Below are positions 23,799 through 31,707 of a stretch of DNA of 45,518 nucleotides, in pieces. This DNA is from Chloroflexus sp. (GTDB lineage: Bacteria > Chloroflexota > Anaerolineae > Anaerolineales > Villigracilaceae): positions 1-45,518 of the forward strand of contig DYHT01000014.1 of assembly GCA_020723995.1 (NCBI GenBank). The letters run 5' to 3'. Numbering within the stretch: position 1 is the stretch's first letter; every line of letters begins with the position of its first letter. A program made the position numbers and the translations under genes. The notes under the pieces are model-generated. The model searched no databases. It had not been told where the DNA came from and saw nothing but the letters and a program-made list of their open reading frames with translations.

Positions 23799-23822
23799 AA
23801 CCAAAGAGAAGAGAGGAAACTT

Positions 23823-24893
23823 ATGGCACGCAAATCTACAGATTCCAGTTCAGAAAATTCAATGAGCGAAGCGCGCCGCGCCATGTTGGACAAGGCCCTC
23901 GGCGACATCATCAAACGATACGGCGATGGCGCCATCATGCGTTTGGGAGAGGCGCACAGCATGAGCGTGGAAGCCATCCCGACCGGCTCACTTTCGCTCG
24001 ACTTGGCGCTGGGCATCGGCGGTATCCCGCGCGGGCGCATCACCGAAATCTATGGCCCCGAATCTTCCGGCAAGACCACCCTCAGCCAGCACATTGTGGC
24101 CGAGGTGCAAAAATTGGGCGGCACCGCTGCCTATATTGATATGGAACATGCCCTCGACCCGGTTTATGCTGCCCGTTGCGGTGTGGATATTGACAACCTT
24201 TTGATTTCGCAACCCGATACTGGCGAGCAAGCACTCGAGATCACCGAGTCGCTTGTCCGCTCCGGGGCAGTGGAGCTGGTGGTGATCGACTCGGTCGCCG
24301 CCCTCGTTCCCCGCTCCGAAATCGAAGGCGACATGGGTGACGCCCAGATGGGTGCCATGGCGCGGCTGATGTCGCAGGCCTTGCGCAAACTCTCCGGGGC
24401 CATTAACCAGAGCAAGACCGCGATCGTTTTCACCAACCAGCTGCGCATGAAAATCGGCGTGATGTTCGGCAACCCGGAGACCACCACGGGCGGCAACGCG
24501 CTCAAATTCTACGCCTCTGTGCGTTTGGATATGCGTCGCATCCAGTCCATCAAGATCGGCGCGGAAATTGTCGGTAACCGCACGCGCGTGCGCGTGGTCA
24601 AGAACAAGGTCGCGCCGCCCTTCCGCACCGTCGAGTTCGATATCATGTACAACGAGGGCATCTCCAAAGTCGGCGATCTGATTGACCTGGCGACGCAACT
24701 GGGTATCGTGGATAAACGCGGCGCGTTCTTCTCGTATGGCGACGTTCGCATCGGACAAGGCCGCGAGAATTCCAAAGAGTTCTTACGCCAAAATCCCGAT
24801 CTGGCCAACGAGATCGAGCTGGTCATCCGCCAGCGCGCCACCGGTGGCGAGATCGCTCTGCCGCTGGCGGGCGAGGAAGAAGAGGATCTGTAG
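23823..24893 (+). CDS. recA: recombinase A
   Basis: Protein of 356 aa. Walker A is G78-PESSGKT; Walker B is [10 protein letters not shown]; loop L1 follows at [20 protein letters not shown] and L2 at [20 protein letters not shown]. RecA forms filaments on single-stranded DNA for recombination and triggers LexA cleavage. The ribosome site is AGAGGAAACTT before ATG 23823. The upstream gap is occupied by repeat elements, so the promoter may lie within or before the IS66-like MITE; I found no SOS box. Confidence 0.98.
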   Translation: MARKSTDSSSENSMSEARRAMLDKALGDIIKRYGDGAIMRLGEAHSMSVEAIPTGSLSLDLALGIGGIPRGRITEIYGPESSGKTTLSQHIVAEVQKLGGTAAYIDMEHALDPVYAARCGVDIDNLLISQPDTGEQALEITESLVRSGAVELVVIDSVAALVPRSEIEGDMGDAQMGAMARLMSQALRKLSGAINQSKTAIVFTNQLRMKIGVMFGNPETTTGGNALKFYASVRLDMRRIQSIKIGAEIVGNRTRVRVVKNKVAPPFRTVEFDIMYNEGISKVGDLIDLATQLGIVDKRGAFFSYGDVRIGQGRENSKEFLRQNPDLANEIELVIRQRATGGEIALPLAGEEEEDL

Positions 24894-24901
24894 CGGGGGA
24901 T

Positions 24902-25669
24902 ATGACCAATCCAACACTCGAACTCATCCACGCCCACACCTCCGTCCGCCGCTACAAGCCGGACCCCGTACCTGCCCCCGTTATCGAGACGATCATCGCC
25001 GCCGCGCAGCGCGCCTCGACCTCCTCCAACTTGCAAGCCTACAGCGTGGTGGCCGTAACGGATGCAGCCAGACGCGAGAAACTCGCCGGACTTTGCGGAG
25101 GGCAAAAACATATCGAAGAAGCGCCTGTCTTTTTGGCTTTCTGCGCCGACCTGGCGCGTCTCGACCGCGGCTGCCAATTGCGCGGCTGCACCCAGGTGAC
25201 CGGCTACGTCGAAAACTTCCTGGTCGCGGCCATGGACGCCGCCATCCTCGCCCAAACGGCAGCCCTGGCCGCAGAATCCCTTGGCTTGGGCATCTGTTAC
25301 ATTGGAGGCATTCGCAACAACCCGCAGGAAGTGATCGAATTGCTCGATCTGCCGCGCCTGGTCTTTCCCATCACCGGCATGACCCTCGGCTGGCCGGCCG
25401 CTGAACCCAAAATCCGCCCGCGCCTGCCGCTCAAGGCCGTGCTGCGTTGGGAGAAATATGACCGCGCCTCCGAAGATGACGCGCTGCGCGAATATGACCG
25501 CGCCATGATTGCAACCAGCATTTACAAAGGGCGGCAGGTGCCGGTTCCAGGCAAGGAGGGCGAGATGGAAGACTACGGCTGGACGGAACATTCCGCCCGG
25601 CGCGCCTCACAGCCAGCGCGTACCGGTTTGCGCGCGGTGCTGGAAAAGCAGGGATTTGGGTTGGAATAG
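24902..25669 (+). CDS. NfsA/Frp-type flavin nitroreductase
   Basis: Protein of 255 aa. HTSVRRYKPDPVP at the N-terminus and ASTSSNLQAYSVV are the FMN-binding signature; GLGICYIGGIRNNPQEVIEL and MTLGWPAAEPKIRPRLPL match the NfsA/Frp branch of oxygen-insensitive NADPH nitroreductases and flavin reductases. It starts 8 bases after the recA stop and is probably cotranscribed with it. Substrate unknown. Confidence 0.88.
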   Translation: MTNPTLELIHAHTSVRRYKPDPVPAPVIETIIAAAQRASTSSNLQAYSVVAVTDAARREKLAGLCGGQKHIEEAPVFLAFCADLARLDRGCQLRGCTQVTGYVENFLVAAMDAAILAQTAALAAESLGLGICYIGGIRNNPQEVIELLDLPRLVFPITGMTLGWPAAEPKIRPRLPLKAVLRWEKYDRASEDDALREYDRAMIATSIYKGRQVPVPGKEGEMEDYGWTEHSARRASQPARTGLRAVLEKQGFGLE

Positions 25670-25696
25670 TGAACTCCAGAATATAGAATATTCATA

Positions 25697-25714
25697 AACA
25701 TCGCATACGATGTT
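25697..25714. promoter_or_regulatory. palindrome AACATCG-CATA-CGATGTT in the toxin-antitoxin promoter
   Basis: Perfect 7-bp inverted repeat that covers the -35 region of a promoter whose -10 is TATAAT at 25723-25728. This is the usual place for an autorepressor site of a toxin-antitoxin operon. Confidence 0.55.
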
Positions 25715-25754
25715 ATATATGATATAATCGCCCCCGAGAAAAGGAATATAATCT

Positions 25755-26153
25755 ATGACACGCTATGCACTGAACTTACCCTTCAACCTGAAACGCGAAG
25801 CCGAGGAATGGGCTGCGCGTCAAGGTGTTTCCCTGAATCAGTTTATCATGTGGTCGGTCTCGGAAAAAGTTGCCTCCCTGCGTCAGCAATTGGATGACCC
25901 CAATTTTCCGGGCATCACTTACCGGCGCGGAGCGTCGGGATGGGTGACGCCAGTGATACGCGGCACCGGAATTCGCGTGCAGACCGTCGCGGTGGCTGTG
26001 GAACAGTTGAAAGTCTCTCCCGAGGAAGTCGCTGCGCAATATCCTCTGGATCTTTCACAAGTGAAGGAAGCCCTGGCTTTTTACCAGGCACACCGCGCCG
26101 AAATTAACGCCAACATCTGTTACGAAAACGAACTGGAAAACAAACGTGACTGA
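25755..26153 (+). CDS. DUF433-type antitoxin with N-terminal ribbon-helix-helix-like segment
   Basis: Protein of 132 aa. Residues 1-40 (RYALNLPFNLKREAEEWAAR then QGVSLNQFIMWSVSEKVA) look like a HicB/Arc-type ribbon-helix-helix DNA-binding segment. Residues about 60-115 are a DUF433 domain: TPVIRGTGIRVQTVAVAVEQ then PEEVAAQYPLDLSQVKEALA. DUF433 proteins pair with DUF5615 PIN-like toxins. The downstream toxin gene overlaps by 8 bases (GTGACTGA). The palindrome at 25697-25714 is its likely operator. Confidence 0.78.
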   Translation: MTRYALNLPFNLKREAEEWAARQGVSLNQFIMWSVSEKVASLRQQLDDPNFPGITYRRGASGWVTPVIRGTGIRVQTVAVAVEQLKVSPEEVAAQYPLDLSQVKEALAFYQAHRAEINANICYENELENKRD

Positions 26154-26496
26154 ACCGCGCCTGCACCTGGATGCGGACACATCCAACGCGAAGCTGGCCG
26201 ATGCACTTCGGAAACGCGGCCATGATGTGAGTCGCACTCCTAACGAGTGGATACCGCTGGACGCCCATGATGATGAACAATTGCTGGGCGCGACCGCGCA
26301 GGGACGCATTATTTTCACCTTCAATGCGCGCGATTTTATTCCACTGGCGAAACGCTACCCGCATCACGCCGGAATCATTCTATCATCCCAACGGCCTATG
26401 CCCGAACTGCTCGAAGCGCTTGATGCGCTCTTGTCCGAGACCGAAGCAGAATATTGGCCGGGACAGGTGCGCTGGCTAACTGATTGGATAAAGTGA
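26146..26496 (+). CDS. DUF5615 PIN-like toxin
   Basis: Protein of 116 aa from GTG 26146. LHLDADTSNAKLADALRKRG with an early Asp, TFNARDFIPLA and HAGIILSSQR match the DUF5615 (Mut7-C-like PIN) family of putative RNases. Start overlaps the antitoxin stop by 8 bases, the same GTGACT arrangement as in the PIN pair at 17451. Its own stop overlaps the start of a decayed methyltransferase. Confidence 0.8.
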   Translation: MTEPRLHLDADTSNAKLADALRKRGHDVSRTPNEWIPLDAHDDEQLLGATAQGRIIFTFNARDFIPLAKRYPHHAGIILSSQRPMPELLEALDALLSETEAEYWPGQVRWLTDWIK

Positions 26497-26768
26497 AGCA
26501 ATCCCATATTGCGGCCCGCAACAAATACAACCGCTTGAGCCGCTGATACGACCTGTTCACCGGCAGCGAAAAGCGTTTCACCGACTTTGGCCTGCGGATG
26601 CTGGACGTGCAGGCCGGGAGAGAAGGTGCTGGTGATCGGATCCGGCACTGCCGCCCGATACCAGCCAGCAAATTTGTAGCAGAAGCGGGATTCGAGAAAG
26701 TTGAAACGACAATAAAATCCATGTGGGGATTGCCGGGCGAGATCGTCATTGCGAGGAAACATGGATAA
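26493..26768 (+). pseudogene. class I SAM methyltransferase (UbiE-like) remnant
   Basis: From GTG 26493 the frame reads HIAARNKYNRLSR, a TGA stop, then YDLFTGSEKRFTDFGLRMLD, the N-terminal pattern of UbiE-like methyltransferases (YNRLSRWYD). One extra base near 26621 (cgggagagaagg) shifts the frame of what would read AGEKVLVIGSGT. The middle of the enzyme is missing, and the original frame resumes with KFVAEAGFEKVETTIKSMWG then LPGEIVIARKHG and TAA. Nonsense codon, frameshift and a large internal deletion show that it is dead. Confidence 0.75.
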
Positions 26769-27252
26769 CGAGAGAAGAACAAGCCTCAGCCCCTCAGCCC
26801 AGAAGGTGCAGGATGCCCTGCACGCCCAAGGCTTCGCCTGCACCGTGATCGAATTTGTGGAAAGCACGCGCACCTCAGCCGAGGCGGCCGCCCGCGTCGG
26901 CTGCACGCTGGGACAGATCGCCAAGTCGCTCGTCTTTCGCGGACAGGTGACGGGTAAGCCCGTTTTGGTCATCACCAGCGGGTCGAACCGCGTGGACGAG
27001 GCCAAAGTCGGCCAGCACTTCAGCGAACCCATCGGCCGCGCGGATGCGGAGTTCGTGCGCGCCGCCAGCGGCTTCGCCATCGGCGGCGTACCGCCGCTCG
27101 GTCACAGCCAGCCCATCGAAACCTTCATTGACGAAGATCTGCTGCAATATGCCGCCATCTGGGGCGCGGCCGGCACGCCGAACGCAGTGTTCGAACTCAC
27201 CCCGGCCGACTTGCAGAAAATGACTAAAGGAAAAGCGGTCAGGGTGAAATGA
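26761..27252 (+). CDS. YbaK/EbsC-type aminoacyl-tRNA deacylase
   Basis: Protein of 163 aa from ATG 26761 (GCGAGG ribosome site). TLGQIAKSLVFRG with the key lysine, VLVITSGSNRVDEAKV, and ASGFAIGGVPPLGH are YbaK/ProRS-INS signatures. Such free-standing editing domains hydrolyse wrongly charged tRNAs, often Cys-tRNA(Pro) or related. It overlaps the end of the methyltransferase remnant and a 25-codon open frame at its own 3' end. Confidence 0.88.
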   Translation: MDNERRTSLSPSAQKVQDALHAQGFACTVIEFVESTRTSAEAAARVGCTLGQIAKSLVFRGQVTGKPVLVITSGSNRVDEAKVGQHFSEPIGRADAEFVRAASGFAIGGVPPLGHSQPIETFIDEDLLQYAAIWGAAGTPNAVFELTPADLQKMTKGKAVRVK

Positions 27253-27326
27253 ACCCACAAGACTTTCCCGAACGCACCGATCTGGAGGATGGCTACGCCT
27301 GGAGCGCAAAACTGATTCGAGGTTAA
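27249..27326 (+). other. 25-codon open frame, probable gene fragment
   Basis: ATG overlaps the deacylase stop (ATGA). Reads MNPQDFPERTDLEDGYAWSA and stops with TAA 30 bases before the MITE at 27356. Likely the start of a gene cut short during rearrangement. Family not recognised. The rest of the gap to 27579 is the MITE and unassigned sequence. Confidence 0.35.
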
Positions 27327-27355
27327 CTTGTATAAGGGGGATGAAGTCATCCAAA

Positions 27356-27522
27356 CATTCAGTGTAACTATTCAGCCAGCGCTGAGTACACCGATTTGTC
27401 ACTCTGAGCGGAGCGAAGAGTCCCCTCCAGCGTGGGGGATGCTTCGTCGCACACCGTCCTGGCGGTCGGTGCCAGGGAAAAACGCTCCTCAGCATGACAG
27501 GCCTGAATAGTTACCATTCAGC
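27356..27522. mobile_element. IS66-like MITE (GTAAC ends), copy 2, with target duplication
   Basis: Element 27364-27514 (151 bp) begins GTAACTATTCAG and ends CTGAATAGTTAC, a perfect 12-bp inverted repeat. Flanks are CATTCAGT (27356-27363) and CATTCAGC (27515-27522), 7 of 8 identical. Same family as the element next to recA; the interior also carries gtcactctgagcggagcgaagagtc. Confidence 0.78.
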
Positions 27523-27579
27523 GCCAGTACCCACGACTGGAATTATGGAGATCCAAACTGCCGGTACACGGCGGACGAA

Positions 27580-30237
27580 TTATAGCAGGGATATCGGATC
27601 AACTTCCACCCGCCAGCCCTTCGACAGGCTCACACCGCCCCGGTGTCCTTCCGGGAGGGCAAGTCCTTCGGGCAAACGTCCCCGCAGTAGTGTGGCCGGC
27701 TCAGGGCCACGCATGACCACCTGCCAGCGGTAAAGCCCGCCCAGCTTTGCGAAGAAACACGGTACAGGGCCAATAACATTCGTTTCTATCCGCTTATCCG
27801 CTTCAATCCGTTGATGAATCTTCATGGCCATTGCCCGCGATTCGGCTTCCGCCTTTGCCGGGTCGTGGTGGCGGTATTCCAGCCGCACCAGTCTCGAAAA
27901 CGGCGGGTAGCCCAGCGCCTTCCGGTATTCCAATTCCTGGGCGTAAAACGCGGCGTAATCATGCCGCGCGGCGGCCTGGATGACGTAATGCTCCGGCTGG
28001 AAGGTTTGCAGGATGACCTCCCCGCCCAGCGCGGAGCGACCGGCGCGGCCGGCCACCTGCGTCAGTACATCGAAAGTTCGCTCGGCGGCGAACGGGTCGG
28101 GCAGGTTCAGTCCCACGTCAGCCAGTACGATGCCGACCAGCGTGACCAGCGGCAAATCCAATCCCTTGGCCAGCATCTGCGTGCCGACCAGCACATCCGC
28201 ACGCTGGGCGGTGAAGTGGCTCAAAATGATTTCGTGGGCGTCCTTTTGGCGCGTCGTCTCCCAATCCCAGCGCAGGGTGCGGGCATTTGGGAAAAGCGCC
28301 TGCACCTCGGTTTCCACTTTTTCGCTGCCTAAACCATACTGGCGAATCTGGTCGCTGCCACATTGCGGGCACTTTTTGGGCATCTGGCGTTTATAGTTGC
28401 AATGGTGACAGACTAGGTTGAAAGTTGAAGGTTGAAGGTTGGCATGTTCCCCGCTGGCTGGACTTTCAACCTTCAACCTGTAACCTTCAACATGATACGT
28501 GAGTGGCGTATCGCATTGCGGGCATTTTAGCGTGTAACCGCAATAGCGGCAGAACACATACGTGGCCGTGCCGCGCCGGTTGAGAAATAAAACGGCTTGC
28601 TGTTTTTTGGACAGCACTTCTGCCAGCGCCTCGCGCAGGGCGCGGCTGAAGATGGCGCGGTGGCCAGATTTGAGTTCCTCGCGCATATCAACAACACGCA
28701 CTGGCGGGAGCATCCTTTGTCCGATGCGTTTCGGCAATTCCAGCAGGTGGAGCTGCCTCGCCCCTCTTGCCTCTCCCTGTCCGTTTTGGGGGTGCTTCGC
28801 GAGGCGAGGGGTAGGGGGTGAAAGTGTAGCCCTCTGCCGTAAAACGATGGACGGCGTCGCCGAACCGAGCAAGCACACCGCCCCGCAGATGCGCGCATAT
28901 TCCATTGCAGCGTTGACAGCGTGATAAAACGGCGGCTCGGATTGATAAAATGATGAATCGTGGCATTCGTCCGCCACAATCAAACCGATATTCGGCAAAG
29001 GCGCGAAGAGCGCCGAGCGCGGTCCAATGACGACTTTGAGCAGTCCGAGGCGCGCCCGTCGCCAGGTGTCATAGCGCTCGCCTTCCGAGAGTCTGGAATG
29101 CAGCAGCCCAACCTGGCCTGGAAAGCGTGCAAAAAATCGGCGCACCGTCTGTGGCGTGAGCGCAATTTCTGGCACAAGAATGATGGCTTGTTGGCCGCGT
29201 CGAATTGCCTCTTGGGCGGCGCGGATGTATATCTCGGTCTTACCCGAGCCGGTGATACCGTGAAGGAGGAAGGATGAAGGCTTGCCCTCCCGGAAGGACA
29301 CCGGGACGGTGTGAGCGAAGTCGAAGGGCTGAAGGCTGAAAGAATTGAATACCTGAAGGATTTGCTGCCATGCTTTCTGCTGATCGGGTGTCAATTTTGG
29401 CGGCGAATTACTCTCTAATCCTCTACTCTCTATTTTCTTCAAGGGGTCACGCCAGATTTCTGTTTCGCGCAGGACTATCAACTCGCGCTCAGCCAGCTCT
29501 TGTAAATCGGACAGGTTGCAGCCGGATTCGGCATACACCCACGAGACATTGACCGCATCTGGCTCTTTCATGAGGAAACGCAACGCGGCCTGGCGGCGTT
29601 GGAGCGTTGCTTCGGTCTTGCCTAGAGCGGACATGGCTGCTTCGATTTCTGCGGGGGGGACGGCCAGTTGGGCTGTGCGAATATACTTCGGGCGGACAGA
29701 AGGTGGCGGCAGCATTGACTGGCGGGTCAGCATCCCGCGCCGCACCAGATATTGCGCTGTTTTGCGCCAGTCAACTCGTGCAAAGTGCTGGTCAATTTGC
29801 CTTCCGCGAAGGGGGCCGCGTTTTTGGAGTAAATCAAGCAAGCGAGATTCGATAGTCGAGATTCGAGATTCGTGAGTGGTAACCAACCTCGATTCTCTAA
29901 TCTCGAATAACGTATCTGCCTGCTGATTCAATCCCACCGGCAGCATCAATCCGATGCAGGCCGCCAGTGGGGATAACGTTTCCTCCGCCAGCCATCCCGC
30001 CATAGCGATTTGTGCGCTGGTGAGTACTGGCTGCGGGTCAAGCAAATCAATAACGGTTTTAGTTTCGGGGACGGATGGTTCGAAGACAAGACGAAAGACA
30101 ACGCCTTGGGCGGTCTGCCTGCCGAATGGCACAGTGACCAGATGCCCCGCGCCGATTTTCCCCTCCAATTCGGGCGGAATATGATAATCATAAACGCCCG
30201 CGATGGACGGGACATTGACGGCAATTTGAGCGTACAT
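27580..30237 (-). CDS. priA: primosomal protein N' (replication restart helicase)
   Basis: Protein of 885 aa, somewhat long for PriA. Walker A is GITGSGKTEIYI; Walker B is DECH, where DEEH is usual; a GSATPSI motif III and QVAGRAGR motif VI follow. Eight zinc cysteines are present: CRYC, CPQC, CHHC and CPQC. PriA reloads the replisome at stalled forks. The extra length is explained by at least six repeat-encoded inserts, including one between the zinc-binding CxxC pairs and two copies of one repeat read in opposite orientations (27614-27663 and 29281-29331). Because the frame stays open and all motifs are intact, the gene is probably functional. Confidence 0.93.
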   Translation of the reverse strand: MYAQIAVNVPSIAGVYDYHIPPELEGKIGAGHLVTVPFGRQTAQGVVFRLVFEPSVPETKTVIDLLDPQPVLTSAQIAMAGWLAEETLSPLAACIGLMLPVGLNQQADTLFEIRESRLVTTHESRISTIESRLLDLLQKRGPLRGRQIDQHFARVDWRKTAQYLVRRGMLTRQSMLPPPSVRPKYIRTAQLAVPPAEIEAAMSALGKTEATLQRRQAALRFLMKEPDAVNVSWVYAESGCNLSDLQELAERELIVLRETEIWRDPLKKIESRGLESNSPPKLTPDQQKAWQQILQVFNSFSLQPFDFAHTVPVSFREGKPSSFLLHGITGSGKTEIYIRAAQEAIRRGQQAIILVPEIALTPQTVRRFFARFPGQVGLLHSRLSEGERYDTWRRARLGLLKVVIGPRSALFAPLPNIGLIVADECHDSSFYQSEPPFYHAVNAAMEYARICGAVCLLGSATPSIVLRQRATLSPPTPRLAKHPQNGQGEARGARQLHLLELPKRIGQRMLPPVRVVDMREELKSGHRAIFSRALREALAEVLSKKQQAVLFLNRRGTATYVFCRYCGYTLKCPQCDTPLTYHVEGYRLKVESPASGEHANLQPSTFNLVCHHCNYKRQMPKKCPQCGSDQIRQYGLGSEKVETEVQALFPNARTLRWDWETTRQKDAHEIILSHFTAQRADVLVGTQMLAKGLDLPLVTLVGIVLADVGLNLPDPFAAERTFDVLTQVAGRAGRSALGGEVILQTFQPEHYVIQAAARHDYAAFYAQELEYRKALGYPPFSRLVRLEYRHHDPAKAEAESRAMAMKIHQRIEADKRIETNVIGPVPCFFAKLGGLYRWQVVMRGPEPATLLRGRLPEGLALPEGHRGGVSLSKGWRVEVDPISLL
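27614..27663. repeat. repeat P in priA, forward copy
   Basis: CAGCCCTTCGACAGGCTCAC followed by accg-cccggtgtccttccgggagggcaag. Reverse copy at 29281-29331. Here it is read in the gene as GLALPEGHRGGVSLSKGW near the PriA C-terminus. Confidence 0.7.
28416..28491. repeat. GGTTGAAAGTTGAAGG inverted repeat in priA zinc domain
   Basis: Arms of GGTTGAAAGTTGAAGGTTG (from 28416) and CTTTCAACCTTCAACCTG (from 28463). Translated as YRLKVESPASGEHANLQPST between LTYH and VCHHC, inside the cysteine-rich zinc-binding region of PriA. Confidence 0.7.
28756..28820. repeat. CCTCGCCCCTC palindromic repeat in priA
   Basis: CCTCGCCCCTC on the left and GAGGCGAGGGGTAGGGGG on the right, the same type as the repeat at 3751-3790. 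Translated as TPRLAKHPQNGQGEARGARQ between motif III and the next helicase strand. Confidence 0.65.
29281..29331. repeat. repeat P in priA, reverse copy
   Basis: CTTGCCCTCCCGGAAGGACA onward is the reverse complement of 27614-27663 with small differences. Read here as LQPFDFAHTVPVSFREGKPS, directly before the Walker A motif. Confidence 0.7.
29844..29909. repeat. GAGATTCGA-type repeat in priA
   Basis: Repeated gagattcga / attcgagatt units followed by complementary tcgattctctaatctcgaat. Translated as EIRESRLVTTHESRISTIES in the N-terminal part of PriA. A shorter relative (ctctaatcctctactctct) is at 29411-29440. Confidence 0.6.
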
Positions 30238-30258
30238 CAGAGGAAATTATAAACCGGA

Positions 30259-31101
30259 TTATTTCATCTTCAATACCACTGCCGCGCCGTACCCCACTAC
30301 GGACGAGTAGTCGCCGGTCACGTCGCCGGAGGTGGCATGGTGCAGGATTTTGACGATTTCCGCGCCCAGGGTTTTGGCGGCCCACAGCACGGCTACCAGC
30401 GCACCCAGTCCGCAGGCGTGGCCTTTATCCTCCCTTTCAGTCTGGAAGATACCCTCCGGCGAGAAGGCTTCAATTTGGCGCAGCATCTCCGAATCGAGGG
30501 CTTTGGCGGTCGCTTGATCATAGAAATGCGAGAGATCGGTGCTGGCGACCAGCAGGAAATTCCGGTCTTTCAAGACCGCTGCCAGGGCTTTGCCAAGCTG
30601 CTCAGCGACTTTGGGGGATTGCTCGCGCACCATCACGGGCAGCAGTTTGAATTCACCGCTAATGGCACGCTGCAAAAAAGGGAGTTCGATTTCCAGCGAA
30701 TGTTCCGGGTCGCGCGGCACCGGAGCGAGGCCGTAGCCGAGCTCGGCTTGCAGGGCGGCGTCCAGGTCAGCGATGGCTTGCTTATCCACCGGTATTTCGC
30801 CCAGCGGGGTGACATAGGCCGCATGAGCCGTGACTAGCAGCGGTTCGAAGTAAGGATGGTGCATGGGTGAGATGACGGCCACCAGGTCCGGTTTGAGGCC
30901 GCGCACGGCGGCAAAGGCGTAACCGGCCACGGGTCCCGAATAGCGGTGTCCGGCGTGCGGGGCAATGACGGCAATCACCGCGCCGGGCAATTCGGGCAGT
31001 TCGGCGCAGTCGAGATAGCCGTCCACGCTGGCAGCCAGGCGACGCGGGTCGCCCTCGTACCACGTTCCGGCGATGGCTGAAGGACGGAGGTCAGTAGTCA
31101 T
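30259..31101 (-). CDS. amrB: MEMO1 family / AmmeMemoRadiSam system protein B
   Basis: Protein of 280 aa. Family motifs: LRPSAIAGTWYEGD at the N-terminus, APHAGHRYSGPVAGYAF, STDLSHF, HACGLGAL and the final VVGYGAAVV. MEMO proteins share a dioxygenase-like fold with conserved histidines; in bacteria they occur with an AMMECR1 protein and a radical SAM enzyme. Neither partner is in this window. AGGAGG is an ideal ribosome site. Not obviously linked in function to priA or the GNAT gene beside it. Confidence 0.88.
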   Translation of the reverse strand: MTTDLRPSAIAGTWYEGDPRRLAASVDGYLDCAELPELPGAVIAVIAPHAGHRYSGPVAGYAFAAVRGLKPDLVAVISPMHHPYFEPLLVTAHAAYVTPLGEIPVDKQAIADLDAALQAELGYGLAPVPRDPEHSLEIELPFLQRAISGEFKLLPVMVREQSPKVAEQLGKALAAVLKDRNFLLVASTDLSHFYDQATAKALDSEMLRQIEAFSPEGIFQTEREDKGHACGLGALVAVLWAAKTLGAEIVKILHHATSGDVTGDYSSVVGYGAAVVLKMK

Positions 31102-31140
31102 TGGATACCTCCTGAGAAAGGCTTTGCTATTATTGTAGCA

Positions 31141-31200
31141 CGAAGGTCAAAAGATGGTTGATGGCAAATGGCCGATAGCCGATGGCTAATGGTGGATGGC
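31141..31200. repeat. GATGGCTAATGG-type repeat
   Basis: The gap between the MEMO and GNAT genes consists of gatggttgatggcaaatgg and gatagccgatggctaatgg units in tandem. No gene signal. Confidence 0.5.
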
Positions 31201-31201
31201 G

Positions 31202-31636
31202 CTAGATGGGCTTGCGAAAGGTGAATTGTGTTTTTATGTTTTCGTAGCCGCTTTGCTCGTAAAACTTGTGCGCCCGCGACCGGATGACATTTGCGTGGAC
31301 GAGTATTTCCCGGCAGCCCTGCGCCCGCGCCCATGCTTCGGCGTGCTCGACCAGTAACCTGCCAACGCCGAGGCTGCGATGCGCCTCGTCCACGACCAGC
31401 CCGCCGATTTCGGTGTGGAAATCCATTTCAGGCAGGGTGAAAGCAATGACATGGATCCAGCCGGCGACCCGGCCATCCACTTCGGCGACGAACAGGGCGT
31501 TGTGGTCGAATCCCTGCATCTGGCCCAAGCGGCGTGCAACGTCTTCCGGCGTGGACGGATAACCGAGCTGGTCGCAGAGGCGGGAAATATCCTGGCTGTC
31601 TCGTTGGTGTGCTGGTCGAATGATGGTTTGTGTCAT
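31202..31636 (-). CDS. GNAT family N-acetyltransferase
   Basis: Protein of 144 aa. FALFVAEVDGRVAGWIHV-type strand, EIGGLVVDEAHRSLGVGRLL (the acetyl-CoA pyrophosphate loop, here with R-S-L-G-V-G-R), then GCREILVHANVIRSRAHKFY and EQSGYENIKTQFTFRKPI. It uses acetyl-CoA to acetylate an unknown amine. Ribosome site AGGTGAG. Confidence 0.88.
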   Translation of the reverse strand: MTQTIIRPAHQRDSQDISRLCDQLGYPSTPEDVARRLGQMQGFDHNALFVAEVDGRVAGWIHVIAFTLPEMDFHTEIGGLVVDEAHRSLGVGRLLVEHAEAWARAQGCREILVHANVIRSRAHKFYEQSGYENIKTQFTFRKPI

Positions 31637-31707
31637 AGCTCACCTGTATGCCACATCGGATATGAAGCAATTTAATTCCATCCGTGCCCAAGTAGTGCCG
31701 GACGATT

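Noticed and set aside
23600-23822. SOS (LexA) box upstream of recA
   Set aside because: No convincing LexA-type palindrome was found; the palindromes present belong to repeat elements.
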